Shown: one piece after another, positions 1-9,500 of the stretch
How the letters are laid out: every line of letters begins with the position of its first letter
Position numbering within the stretch: the stretch's first letter is position 1
Origin: JAGNKE01 sp964583335
GTDB lineage: Bacteria > Pseudomonadota > Alphaproteobacteria > Micavibrionales > Micavibrionaceae
Length of the DNA: 64,000 bases
Direction: 5' to 3'
NCBI GenBank assembly: GCA_964583335.1
Contig: CAZOVG010000001.1
Coordinates: 372,001-436,000, forward strand
Made by a program: the position numbers and the translations under genes
The notes under the pieces: generated by a model
What the model saw: the letters and a program-made list of their open reading frames with translations, nothing else
Database searches by the model: none
Told to the model about the DNA's origin: nothing

Positions 1-15
1 CTACAGATTTCCCGG

Positions 16-1389
16 ATGTTCAGCGAGTCGTTTGGCGCGAACCTCAAAACTTCGCGTATTCATTTCGCGCCGACCGATATCGTCAATGCCGAGGTTGACG
101 TTGACTCAGGAGATTTAACCCTTAGCGACACGAAGGTGGTTCGGCAGGATTTTCTGAAATTCTATCATTCGGTCGTTTACGCCAATGCGCGGCTTTATCA
201 GGAACGGCTTGCAACCAATAAAATTCCCTTCGATGAGGGCGGTGAGCGCGAAGATCTCGCCTTTCGGACATACGGTGACCTTTCGCCTTCGCAGAGCATG
301 TTCTGGGATACCAGCGGGTTTGACAATTTCATGAACCAGCCGACCCGGCGGCATGCCATGTGGCTGGCGGATACGGCCACTGAATCCCTTGCCGCCGCGT
401 ATGATCCTGACCGTGAGCATGAGGTCGTAAAGGATATCCGCGCGGAGATGAACAGCCGTTATATGTCCGCCAAGGTTCTTTACGCAGCGAGCATGCCCGT
501 TTTCGCTTCGGAGGATGTATCGCACGCGCTGACGCCGATTTTCGAGCATCATATACGGGGCCTGACGATCGAAGCGCAGCACAAGGTTGTTATGCTGGCG
601 AGCAAAATGCATGCTCGCGGCGAGTCGGTTCCGGGGCATCTTAACGATGCCATCGACAAGATCATGACCAGCTATCCGCTGACCGACGAATACAAGCGGT
701 TTCAGGTCGATAAGCAGCGCGATCTGCTTTTCCGCATGATGTCCGACACAAGAGTTCAGGATGCGCGCCAAAACTGGCAAAACTACAACACCACGAAGCG
801 GCTTGATTTTCTTCAACATGCCGTGAACATCCATGCTGAGGTTTTCGGCTGCCGCGCTGCGCGGGTCGAGGCTATTGACATTCCTCCGCGCCCGGATACG
901 GAAAGCAACCGCAAGATCATTCATTACGGCGGATATCTTTGGCGCCAGAGAAATCCGGTCATACAGATCAACGTCAACGAGCAAGCGGGCGCGACTGACA
1001 ATTTCTTCGAGGCGTTCAATACGGCCATGCACGAGGCACAGCATAATTTCCAGGACAGTCTGGCCAGCCGTTACGAGAACAATTTCATGAAACCGGACGA
1101 TCCGCTTTACGAGCAGGCGCGTTATTTCCTGACCGGGAGTTATGTTTACGTCAACCCCGACCAGAACCGCACTCATTATCATAATAACCTTCTGGAGCGC
1201 GACGCGTTCGCGGTGGGGAACGGCTTGTCGTACTTCATGGCTCTGGCGAATGCGGAGCAGCGTGAGGAGTATACCGTGCGGATGCAGGCTTTGCTCGAGG
1301 ATCCCTCTCGCCACGATCTCGATCTCAGCCGGGGTTTCCCGAACGCGCCGTGGCACAACCAACCGCCGATGCCGGAGCCGGAGGCATAA
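16..1389 (+). CDS. HExxH zincin-like protein, unknown function
   Basis: Protein of 457 residues if the ATG at 16 is used. The frame is open to the left edge of the window, so the true start may lie upstream. I do not recognise the family. The visible signature is HEAQH at residues 339-343, followed about 50 residues later by LERDAF (Glu near 394). This is the arrangement of two His plus a downstream Glu that binds zinc in gluzincin-type metallopeptidases. No signal peptide or membrane segment is apparent. A small gene starts 5 bases downstream and is probably co-transcribed. The zinc-peptidase reading is inference from the motif alone; the rest of the chain gives no clue to substrate. Confidence 0.75.
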   Translation: MFSESFGANLKTSRIHFAPTDIVNAEVDVDSGDLTLSDTKVVRQDFLKFYHSVVYANARLYQERLATNKIPFDEGGEREDLAFRTYGDLSPSQSMFWDTSGFDNFMNQPTRRHAMWLADTATESLAAAYDPDREHEVVKDIRAEMNSRYMSAKVLYAASMPVFASEDVSHALTPIFEHHIRGLTIEAQHKVVMLASKMHARGESVPGHLNDAIDKIMTSYPLTDEYKRFQVDKQRDLLFRMMSDTRVQDARQNWQNYNTTKRLDFLQHAVNIHAEVFGCRAARVEAIDIPPRPDTESNRKIIHYGGYLWRQRNPVIQINVNEQAGATDNFFEAFNTAMHEAQHNFQDSLASRYENNFMKPDDPLYEQARYFLTGSYVYVNPDQNRTHYHNNLLERDAFAVGNGLSYFMALANAEQREEYTVRMQALLEDPSRHDLDLSRGFPNAPWHNQPPMPEPEA

Positions 1390-1394
1390 GCTTT

Positions 1395-1739
1395 ATGAGC
1401 CGAGAGCCTGAGTTTGTCAAAGTGTGGGATGTTTCCGGCGGATTTATGTCTCCCGACGATGCCGAGATCATGGGCGCGGTCGGGCTCGACGCCGAGGGCT
1501 TTTTGCATATCGTCGCGTCCGAGACGGAAGCCGCCGACGAGACGCTGGAGCAAATTTGCGAGCGGGTGAACGGTATGAAGGTCATTCGTGTTCGCAAGGC
1601 GGCGCAGAACGGCTCGGTCTTCACCAGCGAAGCTTACATATTCAGCCGTGATGAAGAGGGGTTCGACGAGGCGGTGGAATATTATCTTACGAACCAGGAA
1701 TTTTTGAGGCTTCATGCGGTCAGCGAAGACGGGGCTTAA
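1395..1739 (+). CDS. small acidic hypothetical protein
   Basis: Protein of 114 residues starting at the ATG at 1395, five bases after the stop of the HExxH gene, so the two probably share a transcript. An in-frame start further upstream would overlap the previous gene and is not needed. The chain is acidic and soluble-looking, with alternating beta/alpha character and no Cys pairs, signal peptide or membrane segment. I do not recognise a family. Its close spacing suggests a partner or modulator of the upstream protein, but this is inference only. Confidence 0.65.
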   Translation: MSREPEFVKVWDVSGGFMSPDDAEIMGAVGLDAEGFLHIVASETEAADETLEQICERVNGMKVIRVRKAAQNGSVFTSEAYIFSRDEEGFDEAVEYYLTNQEFLRLHAVSEDGA

Positions 1740-1869
1740 GGCCCCGGCTATGCAGTGTTTTCGCTGCGTTGCAGCGCGTTAAAGCTTTGACTTGAGTGTA
1801 TGAATTTGCGATTTTCGCTTTGCCGTGAAACGGGCGGGTCGAGAGAGTTTTAATAAGGGATGTGTGCCG

Positions 1870-3834
1870 ATGAGTAAGCCAGTCTATTTCAATAATACGA
1901 TCCGCGATTCGTATCAGTCTAATCTCGCCATGCAGCCTTCGGCGCGCGAGATCACGGAAGCCGAAAGCCATGCGCTTCAGGTCGGCTGGCATTCCCTTCA
2001 GGGCGGCGGCGGGACGTTTTTCCACGTTCCCATGCTGCGCGGGCGCGACCCTTGGGAAGAGCAGCGTGTGATGCGCAGCGCCTATCCCGATATCCCCATG
2101 AGCATCCTCGTGCGCGGGGATACGCTGGTCGGATACGACATCAATCCCGACGACGTCATCGAGGCGTATGTCCGCCAGATGGTGAAAGAAGGGATCAACG
2201 GTTTTACGATCTTCGACGGTTTGAACGATACGCGCAATCAGGAAGTGCCGATCCGCGTGGTCAACGCATGCCGCGAAGAGGGCGCGAATGTTTATGCGCA
2301 GGGCGTGATCTGCCTGGGTGACAGCCCGGCCTTTACCATGGACCTTTACATGGATTCCGCCGAGAAGCTTCATTCCATGGGTGTCCGCGATTTTTACCTG
2401 AAGGATCCGTGCGGGGTCGTTCAGCCGGGGACCGTTCATGAGTTGGTCAGCCGTCTCAAGGATAAGTATGACCGCGATGTTTACATTCATGCGCATAATA
2501 CGCACGGGCTCGCCTATGTCGCCTATATGGCGGCGATCGAGGCCGGTGCGGACGGGATCGACGTTGCGCACCCGGCGATGAGCGAGAACGTCGCGCAGCC
2601 CTCGGCTCTGCGGATGCTTCAGTTGATCGAAAACCATCCGAACCGTTATGTGCGCGAGCGTGCGCCCAAGCTGGATATCGGCGCTATCGACGCCGATATG
2701 GAATCCATCGCGCGTCTGCGGATGCAGTACCGTAATACCGAGCCGACGTTCGACCGTGAGGTGTTTCAGGCGCTGTTCCATGCCAAGGGTCCGGGCGGCG
2801 CGGCGTCTACGCTGAAGCCGATCATGGAAGCCAATATGAAGGCGGTTCTGGGGCTGGACTGGCGCCGGGCGCAGATCGAGATTTACAGGCAGCAGGCCAA
2901 AATCCTTGGTTCTTTGGGCTATCCGCTTCAGGTGACCCCGCATGCCAAAAACACGACCGAGCAGGCCGGGCGGGAATTGTTCCTGCAGAATCAAGGCAAG
3001 GCGCCCCTTACAGAGCTTACACCACCGATCATCAAGTATCTCACAGGCCAGCTTGGCCGCGTTCCGGGCAAGCCCGATCCTGCGCTGGTCCAGCAGGCGC
3101 TAGATAAAGCCGGGCTTGAGTCTCCCGTGACCGAGCGCGCGGCCTCCCGTCTTGAGCCGCGCATGGAGAAGGCGCGTCAGATGCTGGTTGAGGCCGGGGT
3201 TGAGAACATCAAGGACGAGGATGTCCTGACGGTTGCGATGTGGATGGACGAGAAGCGCACCGGACTTCAGCATGTCCTCAAAAAGGAAAAGGGCGAATTG
3301 CAGCCTGCCGCCGAGCCCTCGTTCCCGGGGTATTTGAAAGACATTTTGAACGGCAGCACCGAGCGTCATACCAAGAACGGATATACGATCCGCACCGAGT
3401 ACGATATCGCGCAGGCGATCGGCGGGGCGGGCGTTCTGGAGATCATGGCGCAGGAAGTCCTTGAGATGGAAAAGTACGGCCATTATAAAACCGGCGCGGA
3501 GACGGACGAGCCGACAGAGGATCGCGCCCAGCCCGAATATTACGAGGCCACCTATCAGAAGTGGCGCGACGATGCCAAGGCGCGGATCGAGGCTTACGTA
3601 GCCTCTGTTCCCGAGATGCTTTATGACGACGGATTCCGCGACGGGCAGCTTTATCAGGCCGTTTCTGTTGCCAATCGGATGATTCAGGATGTCTGCGCTC
3701 AGAAGGGCGTTTCCCGATCGCACATTCCGTCCGTCGATCAACGGGAAATTGGTGTTTTCATGGACCGCGTGCGGTCGGGCGATTATATCGGTATCGCCGA
3801 GCCGGACGAGGATTTCCAGCCGCAGATGGTCTAA
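1870..3834 (+). CDS. pyruvate carboxylase subunit B / oxaloacetate decarboxylase-like carboxyltransferase without biotin domain
   Basis: 654 residues from the ATG at 1870, preceded by AAGGGA at a good distance; the in-frame start at 1825 lacks this. Residues 5-270 form an HMGL-like TIM barrel and about 290-420 the conserved PYC/OADA carboxylase domain (PGG, VTPHAK). Metal and substrate positions are kept: Asp13 in RDSYQS, Lys178 in LKDPCG (family KDMAG, the carbamylated Lys), and His207/His209 in IHAHNTHG. Two differences stand out. The family Thr of MSGLTSQPS is Val241 here (MSENVAQPS), and there is no C-terminal biotinyl domain with an MKM motif; an unrelated tail of about 150 residues takes its place. 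It could still work with a separate biotin carrier, or it may have changed reaction. Family assignment is firm; activity is uncertain. Confidence 0.85.
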   Translation: MSKPVYFNNTIRDSYQSNLAMQPSAREITEAESHALQVGWHSLQGGGGTFFHVPMLRGRDPWEEQRVMRSAYPDIPMSILVRGDTLVGYDINPDDVIEAYVRQMVKEGINGFTIFDGLNDTRNQEVPIRVVNACREEGANVYAQGVICLGDSPAFTMDLYMDSAEKLHSMGVRDFYLKDPCGVVQPGTVHELVSRLKDKYDRDVYIHAHNTHGLAYVAYMAAIEAGADGIDVAHPAMSENVAQPSALRMLQLIENHPNRYVRERAPKLDIGAIDADMESIARLRMQYRNTEPTFDREVFQALFHAKGPGGAASTLKPIMEANMKAVLGLDWRRAQIEIYRQQAKILGSLGYPLQVTPHAKNTTEQAGRELFLQNQGKAPLTELTPPIIKYLTGQLGRVPGKPDPALVQQALDKAGLESPVTERAASRLEPRMEKARQMLVEAGVENIKDEDVLTVAMWMDEKRTGLQHVLKKEKGELQPAAEPSFPGYLKDILNGSTERHTKNGYTIRTEYDIAQAIGGAGVLEIMAQEVLEMEKYGHYKTGAETDEPTEDRAQPEYYEATYQKWRDDAKARIEAYVASVPEMLYDDGFRDGQLYQAVSVANRMIQDVCAQKGVSRSHIPSVDQREIGVFMDRVRSGDYIGIAEPDEDFQPQMV

Positions 3835-3879
3835 ATCCGTCCGCTGTGTTAAAGTGGCCTGACTTTCAGGGAGGTGACC

Positions 3880-4035
3880 GTGCTGAAGCCCTTTTTTATG
3901 ATCTTTGATCTGATTTTCAAGCTGTTTGCCAAGATTTTCAGCACAGCGGTCGGCATCGTGCTTTTTGTGATCTTCTCGTTCCTTTCCATAGGGATAACAC
4001 TTTATATCCGGTACGGGATGACGTTCGGATTTTAG
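3880..4035 (+). CDS. 51-residue membrane protein
   Basis: Short reading frame beginning with GTG at 3880 and ending with TAG at 4033-4035. A strong ribosome binding site (AGGGAGG, 3868-3874) sits five bases before the start. The product is very hydrophobic, with Phe/Ile/Leu-rich stretches at about residues 5-20 and 21-43 and a basic-aromatic end (LYIRYGM). It looks like a small inner-membrane protein with one or two helices. It follows the carboxyltransferase gene by 45 bases and could be in the same transcript. Function unknown. Confidence 0.6.
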   Translation: MLKPFFMIFDLIFKLFAKIFSTAVGIVLFVIFSFLSIGITLYIRYGMTFGF

Positions 4036-4077
4036 GGGCGGGTCCGGTCTGGATCGTTCCGCGTTCCTTGGTTCTCC

Positions 4078-4125
4078 TTGACAATCGGCGGGTTGGTCGC
4101 GTAAATGAGAGTGATTATCACGATC
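4078..4125 (+). promoter_or_regulatory. promoter with Fur box ahead of cupredoxin-FTR1 operon
   Basis: A -35 TTGACA at 4078-4083 is followed, after about 17 bases, by an A/T-rich weak -10 near 4101-4107. A 19-base element at 4107-4125 (GAGAGTGATTATCACGATC) matches the classical Fur consensus GATAATGATWATCATTATC at about 15 of 19 positions. It lies where RNA polymerase would open DNA, so iron-dependent repression by Fur is the natural reading and fits the iron permease downstream. Fur binding itself is inferred. Confidence 0.6.
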
Positions 4126-4150
4126 ATTTTTCAAGCGGAGGCTCCCCATC

Positions 4151-4573
4151 ATGACGATCTTTAAAAAGCTGGCTTATTTCGGTCTTGTCGGGGCCGTCTG
4201 CCTCTCCGTTTCCCCGGCTTTCGCCGTTGAGGGAATCACGGTCGTCATCAAGGATCACAAGTTCGAGCCCGCTACGGTCGAGGTGCCCGCAGGCGCGAAG
4301 ATCAAGCTGATCATCGACAATCAGGATCCTACGCCCGAGGAATTCGAGAGCCATGAGTTGAAGCGCGAGAAGGTCATTCAAGGCAACAGCCAAGGTGTCG
4401 TCATGATCGGTCCGCTTGAAGAGGGAACCTACCCGTTCTTCGGCGAGTTCAACGAGGAGACCGCACAAGGTGTGATCGTGGCCAAGGCTCCGGGTTCCGA
4501 TGCCGAGGGCGCGGCCAGCGGTGTTGAGGCTTCCGCAGGTGAGGCTGCCCCCGCGCCCGCCGCGCAACCCTAA
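4151..4573 (+). CDS. periplasmic cupredoxin-domain protein of FTR1 iron uptake
   Basis: 140 residues. An N-terminal signal peptide of about 25 residues ends at AFA. A single cupredoxin-like domain follows (about 27-110), with the run DHKFEPATVEVPAG and the segment EEFESHELKREKVI typical of the small cupredoxins encoded beside FTR1 permeases. The tail is Ala/Pro/Glu-rich and low complexity. GCGGAGG provides the ribosome binding site. The FTR1 permease starts 24 bases downstream. The expected role is periplasmic iron (or copper-assisted iron) handling for the permease. A Fur-type box precedes the gene, so expression should rise on iron limitation. Confidence 0.85.
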   Translation: MTIFKKLAYFGLVGAVCLSVSPAFAVEGITVVIKDHKFEPATVEVPAGAKIKLIIDNQDPTPEEFESHELKREKVIQGNSQGVVMIGPLEEGTYPFFGEFNEETAQGVIVAKAPGSDAEGAASGVEASAGEAAPAPAAQP

Positions 4574-4597
4574 TTCTCCGAGGGCCGGGTTCAGACC

Positions 4598-5437
4598 ATG
4601 TTTCCGACAGCCATTATCGTTTTCCGCGAGGTTTTCGAGATCGTTTTGATCGTCGGCATCGTCATCGCGGCGACCCAGACGGTTCCCAAGCGATGGGTCG
4701 CCGTGGCTTTCGGTTTCGCTTTGGGCATAATCGGTTCTCTTTTGGTGGCGTATTTCACGGGGCAGATTTCCGCGTTCGCCGAGGGCATGGGTCAGGAATA
4801 TTTTAATGCCGGAATTCTGTTTACAGCCGCCGCCTTTATCGGGTGGACGCTGATCTGGATGAAGCGGCATGCGCGGGAGATGAAGGCCCATTTTACGCGC
4901 GTGGGCGAGGCGGTTGCCGACGGGCGTCTGCCGCATATCAGCATCTCCATCGTCATCGCTCTGGCGATCCTGCGCGAGGGCGCTGAGATTTCGCTGTTTC
5001 TCTCCGGGCAGTATTTTTCGGGTGTCGCGGGTCCCGGCGAGCTTGCGGCCGGGTCGCTGATCGGCTTCGTGGGCGGCAGTGTCGTCGGTATTCTTTTGTA
5101 TATGGGGCTGATACGCATTTCCACGCGCGCGTTTCTTCAGGTCACGAGCTGGCTTCTGGCCTTCGTGTTGGCTGGGATGATCGTTCAGGGCGTTGGTTTC
5201 CTGAGCGCGGCGGGCATGTTCGAGAGCCTGTCCTTTACGCTGTGGGATAGCTCATGGCTTCTGGCCGAGGATAATTTCGCAGGCGAGAGTCTGAAGGCGC
5301 TGGTCGGTTACACGGCCCAGCCGTCGGCGATTCAAGCCATCGCGTTCGTTACGACCTTGGCATTCCTGTCTATTGCCTTGAAGATGGCGGGGCGCGTTCC
5401 TCAAAAGGCGCCAAGCCCGGCGGTGGTCGCGGAATAA
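4598..5437 (+). CDS. FTR1 family high-affinity iron permease
   Basis: 279 residues and about seven hydrophobic segments, the usual size for bacterial FTR1/EfeU permeases. Both signature REXXE iron-transfer motifs are present: REVFE near the N-terminus (about residue 10) and REGAE in the fourth helix (about 127-131). It lies 24 bases downstream of the cupredoxin gene and should be co-transcribed under the Fur-type box at 4107. A DyP peroxidase (EfeB) gene is not present nearby, so this is a two-gene version of the EfeUO system. Predicted to move ferric or oxidised ferrous iron across the inner membrane. Confidence 0.9.
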   Translation: MFPTAIIVFREVFEIVLIVGIVIAATQTVPKRWVAVAFGFALGIIGSLLVAYFTGQISAFAEGMGQEYFNAGILFTAAAFIGWTLIWMKRHAREMKAHFTRVGEAVADGRLPHISISIVIALAILREGAEISLFLSGQYFSGVAGPGELAAGSLIGFVGGSVVGILLYMGLIRISTRAFLQVTSWLLAFVLAGMIVQGVGFLSAAGMFESLSFTLWDSSWLLAEDNFAGESLKALVGYTAQPSAIQAIAFVTTLAFLSIALKMAGRVPQKAPSPAVVAE

Positions 5438-5458
5438 GCGTCTTGCCTCTGAGGCCGT

Positions 5459-6403
5459 TCAGGCCGTGTTGGCGTAGTAGGGCACCTTGTCTTCCATCCA
5501 CACGCCGATGCCTTGATCGAAGCGGGATTTTCCGTACACGGCGTAGTCGATAATCGCTCCGGCCACGTCCACGCCCGTGATTGATTCCAAGCCCTGTTCG
5601 CCGCAGAAGTCCGGCGAGACGTTGATCTCGATGACCAGAGGGCCGCGTTTGGATCGGATGATGTCCACGCCTGCGATATTTATGCCGATCGTCCGGCAGG
5701 CATCGAGCGCCAGCTGTTCTTCCTCGGGCGTGATTTTGACCTGATATCCCGCGCCGCCGAGGGCGATGTTGGCCCGGAAGTCGCCGTCGAGGGATTTGCG
5801 CTCCATTGAGGCCACCACCTTATTGCCGACCACGAATATCCGCAGGTCTGTACCGGAAGATTCCTCGATAAACTCCTGAATGATCAGCGGGGCCGAGAGT
5901 TGCTTGAAGGTTTTGAGGATGTTCTTGGCCTGCTTGTTATCGTCGGCCAAAAAAACGCCGATGCCCTCAGTTCCTTCGATCAGCTTGATGATGATCGGCG
6001 CTCCGCCAACGGTTTTGATGATGTTATCGTAATCTTCCTTGGAATAGGCAAAGCCGGTCTTGGGAAAGGGAATTGCGCCGCGAATGAAATGCTGGAGGCA
6101 GCGAAGCTTGTCGCGGCCGACCTCGATCGAGTATGCGGAGTCTGTCGTGTAGTATTTGAGTGCCTGAAACTGGCGAAGAATCGTCGTTCCGTAGTCAGTG
6201 TAGTTGACGTTTACACGGGGGATGATCGCATCGAAGGGTTCGATCCGTTTTCCCTCGAAATAAAGTATGGGATCGTCGGTGCAGGCGCTGATGCTGCATT
6301 TGGTGAGGGGAAGCGCTATGACTTCATGGCCCTTTTTCGTTCCGGCTTCGATAAGCCGCTCGTCTTCGTCTCTTTGCGATGTCGTCAATATACCTATACG
6401 CAT
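5459..6403 (-). CDS. rimK: RimK-like ATP-grasp ligase
   Basis: 314 residues from an ATG preceded by AGAGGAAA. The order of elements is that of the RimK/alpha-L-glutamate ligase family: an N-terminal pre-ATP-grasp domain (MRIGILTTSQ), then the ATP-grasp fold with KLIEGTEGIGV (glycine-rich ATP loop), IIQEFIEESSGTDLR, and the metal-binding VIEINVSPDF. RimK enzymes add glutamates to the C-terminus of ribosomal protein S6; relatives add glutamate to cofactors or peptides, so the substrate is not settled. It converges with the FTR1 gene and is followed upstream, on the same strand, by the PEP-carboxylase-like gene with a hairpin between. Confidence 0.8.
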   Translation of the reverse strand: MRIGILTTSQRDEDERLIEAGTKKGHEVIALPLTKCSISACTDDPILYFEGKRIEPFDAIIPRVNVNYTDYGTTILRQFQALKYYTTDSAYSIEVGRDKLRCLQHFIRGAIPFPKTGFAYSKEDYDNIIKTVGGAPIIIKLIEGTEGIGVFLADDNKQAKNILKTFKQLSAPLIIQEFIEESSGTDLRIFVVGNKVVASMERKSLDGDFRANIALGGAGYQVKITPEEEQLALDACRTIGINIAGVDIIRSKRGPLVIEINVSPDFCGEQGLESITGVDVAGAIIDYAVYGKSRFDQGIGVWMEDKVPYYANTA

Positions 6404-6512
6404 AGTATTTCCTCTTTTTATGCTTCTCTTTTCTCTATCGGAGGAGTTTAGGGTGGGGATTCCCTTGAGTCAAATTATCAGGTCATTCAACGGGTTATAT
6501 TATGCGTATAAT

Positions 6513-6543
6513 CGCGGCGCTTCGTATCTAAAGAAGCGCCGCG
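6513..6543 (-). terminator. hairpin after the PEPC-like gene
   Basis: Perfect 11-bp inverted repeat: CGCGGCGCTTC at 6513-6523 and GAAGCGCCGCG at 6533-6543 with a 9-base loop. It lies 21 bases beyond the stop of the minus-strand PEPC-like gene. On the minus strand it is followed by A/T-rich sequence without a clean T run, so it may be a weak intrinsic terminator or an mRNA-stabilising hairpin. Confidence 0.55.
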
Positions 6544-6564
6544 CGTCGGGGGGATGATTGTAGA

Positions 6565-9500
6565 TCAGCTTATGCCGTGGTCGGGCTGCTCGTGGATGCC
6601 GTCGGTCGGAATTTCCGGCCGGAAGTTTTTCGGCGGCGCGATGAGGGCTTCGGCGCCCCAGATCGGTTCCTTGCGGCGGCCATAGGCTTCGCGGCCCAAG
6701 ACGGTCGGGATATGCGGGATGGTTCCGGCGCGGGCGGCGGAAATCGCCAGACGCTTGGTGGGGTCGTCCACCGTTTCCCCGGCGCGGACTTTATCTTCGT
6801 AGAAGTCGGCCATAACGAGTTCGGGCAGGGCCTCTCTCTCTTTCTGTCCGGCCAGTTTCAGTTGCGGCCATCGTTCGAGTGTGCGCTTACCGAACAGGAT
6901 GTTCGGGGAGTTGTCTGCGGGGCGCACGGTTTTAATCAGCTCGTCGATGGGCTTATTGTATGGAGAATTGACTTCATCTATAGCCAGCCCTGCTTCTGTA
7001 AGTGCGACCAACAGAACCTGATCTTCGAAAAACGCTGCGTGAAGGGCTTGCTCTTCCGTAATTGTTCCGGTGGGGTCATCGTATGTGAGTACGCCGTTAT
7101 CGTCGATTTTTACACTCCGCCCGATCTCTATAGCCCGGTCAAAGGTCATGTCCGGTACGCCCAGCTTTTCAAATCCATGTTTCATGTCGGAGCGAATAGC
7201 CGGCATCAGTGCGCGCAGGAAGAAGTTTCGGCGCCACCATTGGGAGTCGAGGGTAAATTCCTTTACGTCCTGTTTGCTTAGACCGCTCTCGTTATAACGG
7301 TTATGCATGCGCTCAAGAAATTCGCCGCTGGTAAAATATCCGTCGTGGCGGGTACGGGCCATGGCGATCCAGATATTGCTGCCGATCGCGCGCTGGGCCG
7401 TGAGGGCTTCGGATTTTTTGCCGGAACTCTTGGATTGTGCGCGGGCGCTGCTGTTGGCTGCCCCGGCCAGAGAGGGGTCGGACACGATCGTTGCCCAGCG
7501 GTCGAGAACGCCTTCGTCGCCGTTCTTGCCTTTGGCGTGACGATAGGCGCTGTATAGCTGCATCATCTCATAGGCGGTTTCCATCAGGAATTTATGCGTC
7601 TTCGGGCTGTATTTCCCGCGCGGCGGAATAAACGTGCCCTTATGAACCAGTCCTTGAAGTTCCATTCGGCGGCCGAGCATCTCGCCAAGTTTCTCACAGA
7701 GATCATCGGAAACCTGATTCGGCGTTGAGCTGTTGATCCTGATAGCGCGGCCCTGTTCGGTATTCGAGAAGAAGCTGCCCATTTGCAGAAGCACGCGATC
7801 TTTGGCGTTTTTCGGGTCGAGGGGCGCTTTTCTGTTTTCGGCATATTCCCGCAGCATCTGCGCGATGTAGCGGGTGTACATCATGTCATCGCCGCCGCCG
7901 CGTTCGAGTGAAAGACCATTTCCGCGCTTAATCAGCGTTGCAATGCCCAGGCCGATGGATTTGACCGTGGTCTGGCGGAAGCCTTCGGTTTCGAGTACGC
8001 GAACAAGCAGCCCGTATTCCTTGCCTGAGTCGCTGCACGGGACCATCTGGCCGTGGACCATGTTATGACCGTACCAATGGCCGTTCGTTCCTTCAAGCGC
8101 CCGCTCGCTGATATCTCTCTGACCGCCGCTGTTGTGGTGGCGTTCCATATTGTCAGGCATATTTTTGATGGTTTCATATTCTTCGTTGAGCGGCGTATGC
8201 AAAAGCGTCGTCGCGCCGAACGGTTCGGCCAGAAATCTCTGGTAAGCCGTGGACATTTCATCGGCTTCGGCGACGATGGCCATGCCGAATTGAGCCGGGT
8301 TGAGCGACATAAGGCTGTAACGCTCGAAAATCTCATGGGTCTGGGCCGTGTAGCCGTTGCCGTCCTTAGTGGGCGGGTTGGCGTGCAGAAACGCCTCGCG
8401 GCGTTGCTCGGGGGTTGAATTGTGTATGACGTAGTCGATGAACGCCTTTTGTTGATCTGGGGAAAGGCCATCGGCTTCGCTCTTGATACCCGCGAACATC
8501 GGCTTGCTTCGCAGTGTTTGCGCCATGTCGGGTGGCAGGTTCAAGGACTCTAAGAAACCTTTGTCCCGGAAGATGTTGTTCATCGTTTCCTTCAACAAGA
8601 TGCCGTTATGGCGGGTTTCGATGATGGCGGCGGACAGGCCGTACTGGCGCATCATGAAATCGGATTCCGCCATAATTTGTCTGGCTTCGGGATTGTTGAT
8701 GGTCTCAGCGAAGAATTGGAAATAGTTGCCTATCTCGCGCTCAAATCCCTTGCGGGTTGTTATGTCGATCTTGCCGATCTTCAGGCCGTTGAAGAGATTC
8801 GTGAACTCTTCTTTGATGACGTCGTAATCGGCTCCGGCTTTCTGGGTTTTGTTGCCGGTTGCGTCCGTGTCGATGAAGCGGCGCTCTAGAAGGTCGATCC
8901 GGTCCTTGAGTTGTTCGAGCGCTTCACGAGCGTAGGTAAAAGGTTCTACGGAACGCTGGAATTTGCCGCGCAGAGTGTTGCATTCGTCTTCTGCTATCAG
9001 TTTTGTCGCACGTTCAAGGTCGTTGAGGTGGTCTTCCACCGCACCCCGGGTCAGGCTGAGCATACCATAGAGGAGAGCCCAGCGGTCGGCGTTGGCTTTT
9101 CCGTCGGCATCTCCGCCGGCATGCCACACGCGCATGCCCGTGCTGATCCCGGAATCCTTGCGTTTAAGGTCCGGGGAGAAGATATAGCCGTCATAGGCTT
9201 CGGCGACGGCGGCGTTGACGCGGCGGAACATGGCGCGCTGGCCGTCCCGGTAAATCTTGGCCTGCGATAAGGCAAAATCGGTTTCTTCGAAGGTTGTCAG
9301 GCGCCGTTTGGGCGTAATCTCTGCGGAAGCCATGGCTTTGACAATTGTTTCGAGGGCGGCTGAGCGCCCTTCTTCCGGCATTTCACCGACGGCGACAAGT
9401 TGACGGAAAAGTTCAATGCCCTCTTCGTCAAGGTGTTCGGTTGGGTGGGGGGTAATTGCCTTCCAGATCCTGACGTCAGAGAAGAACTCCATTAAATCGT

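Noticed and set aside
1720..2994. Minus-strand open frame of 424 residues opposite the carboxyltransferase gene
   Set aside because: Arg/His/Asp-rich composition typical of an antisense shadow; the plus strand encodes a recognisable enzyme.
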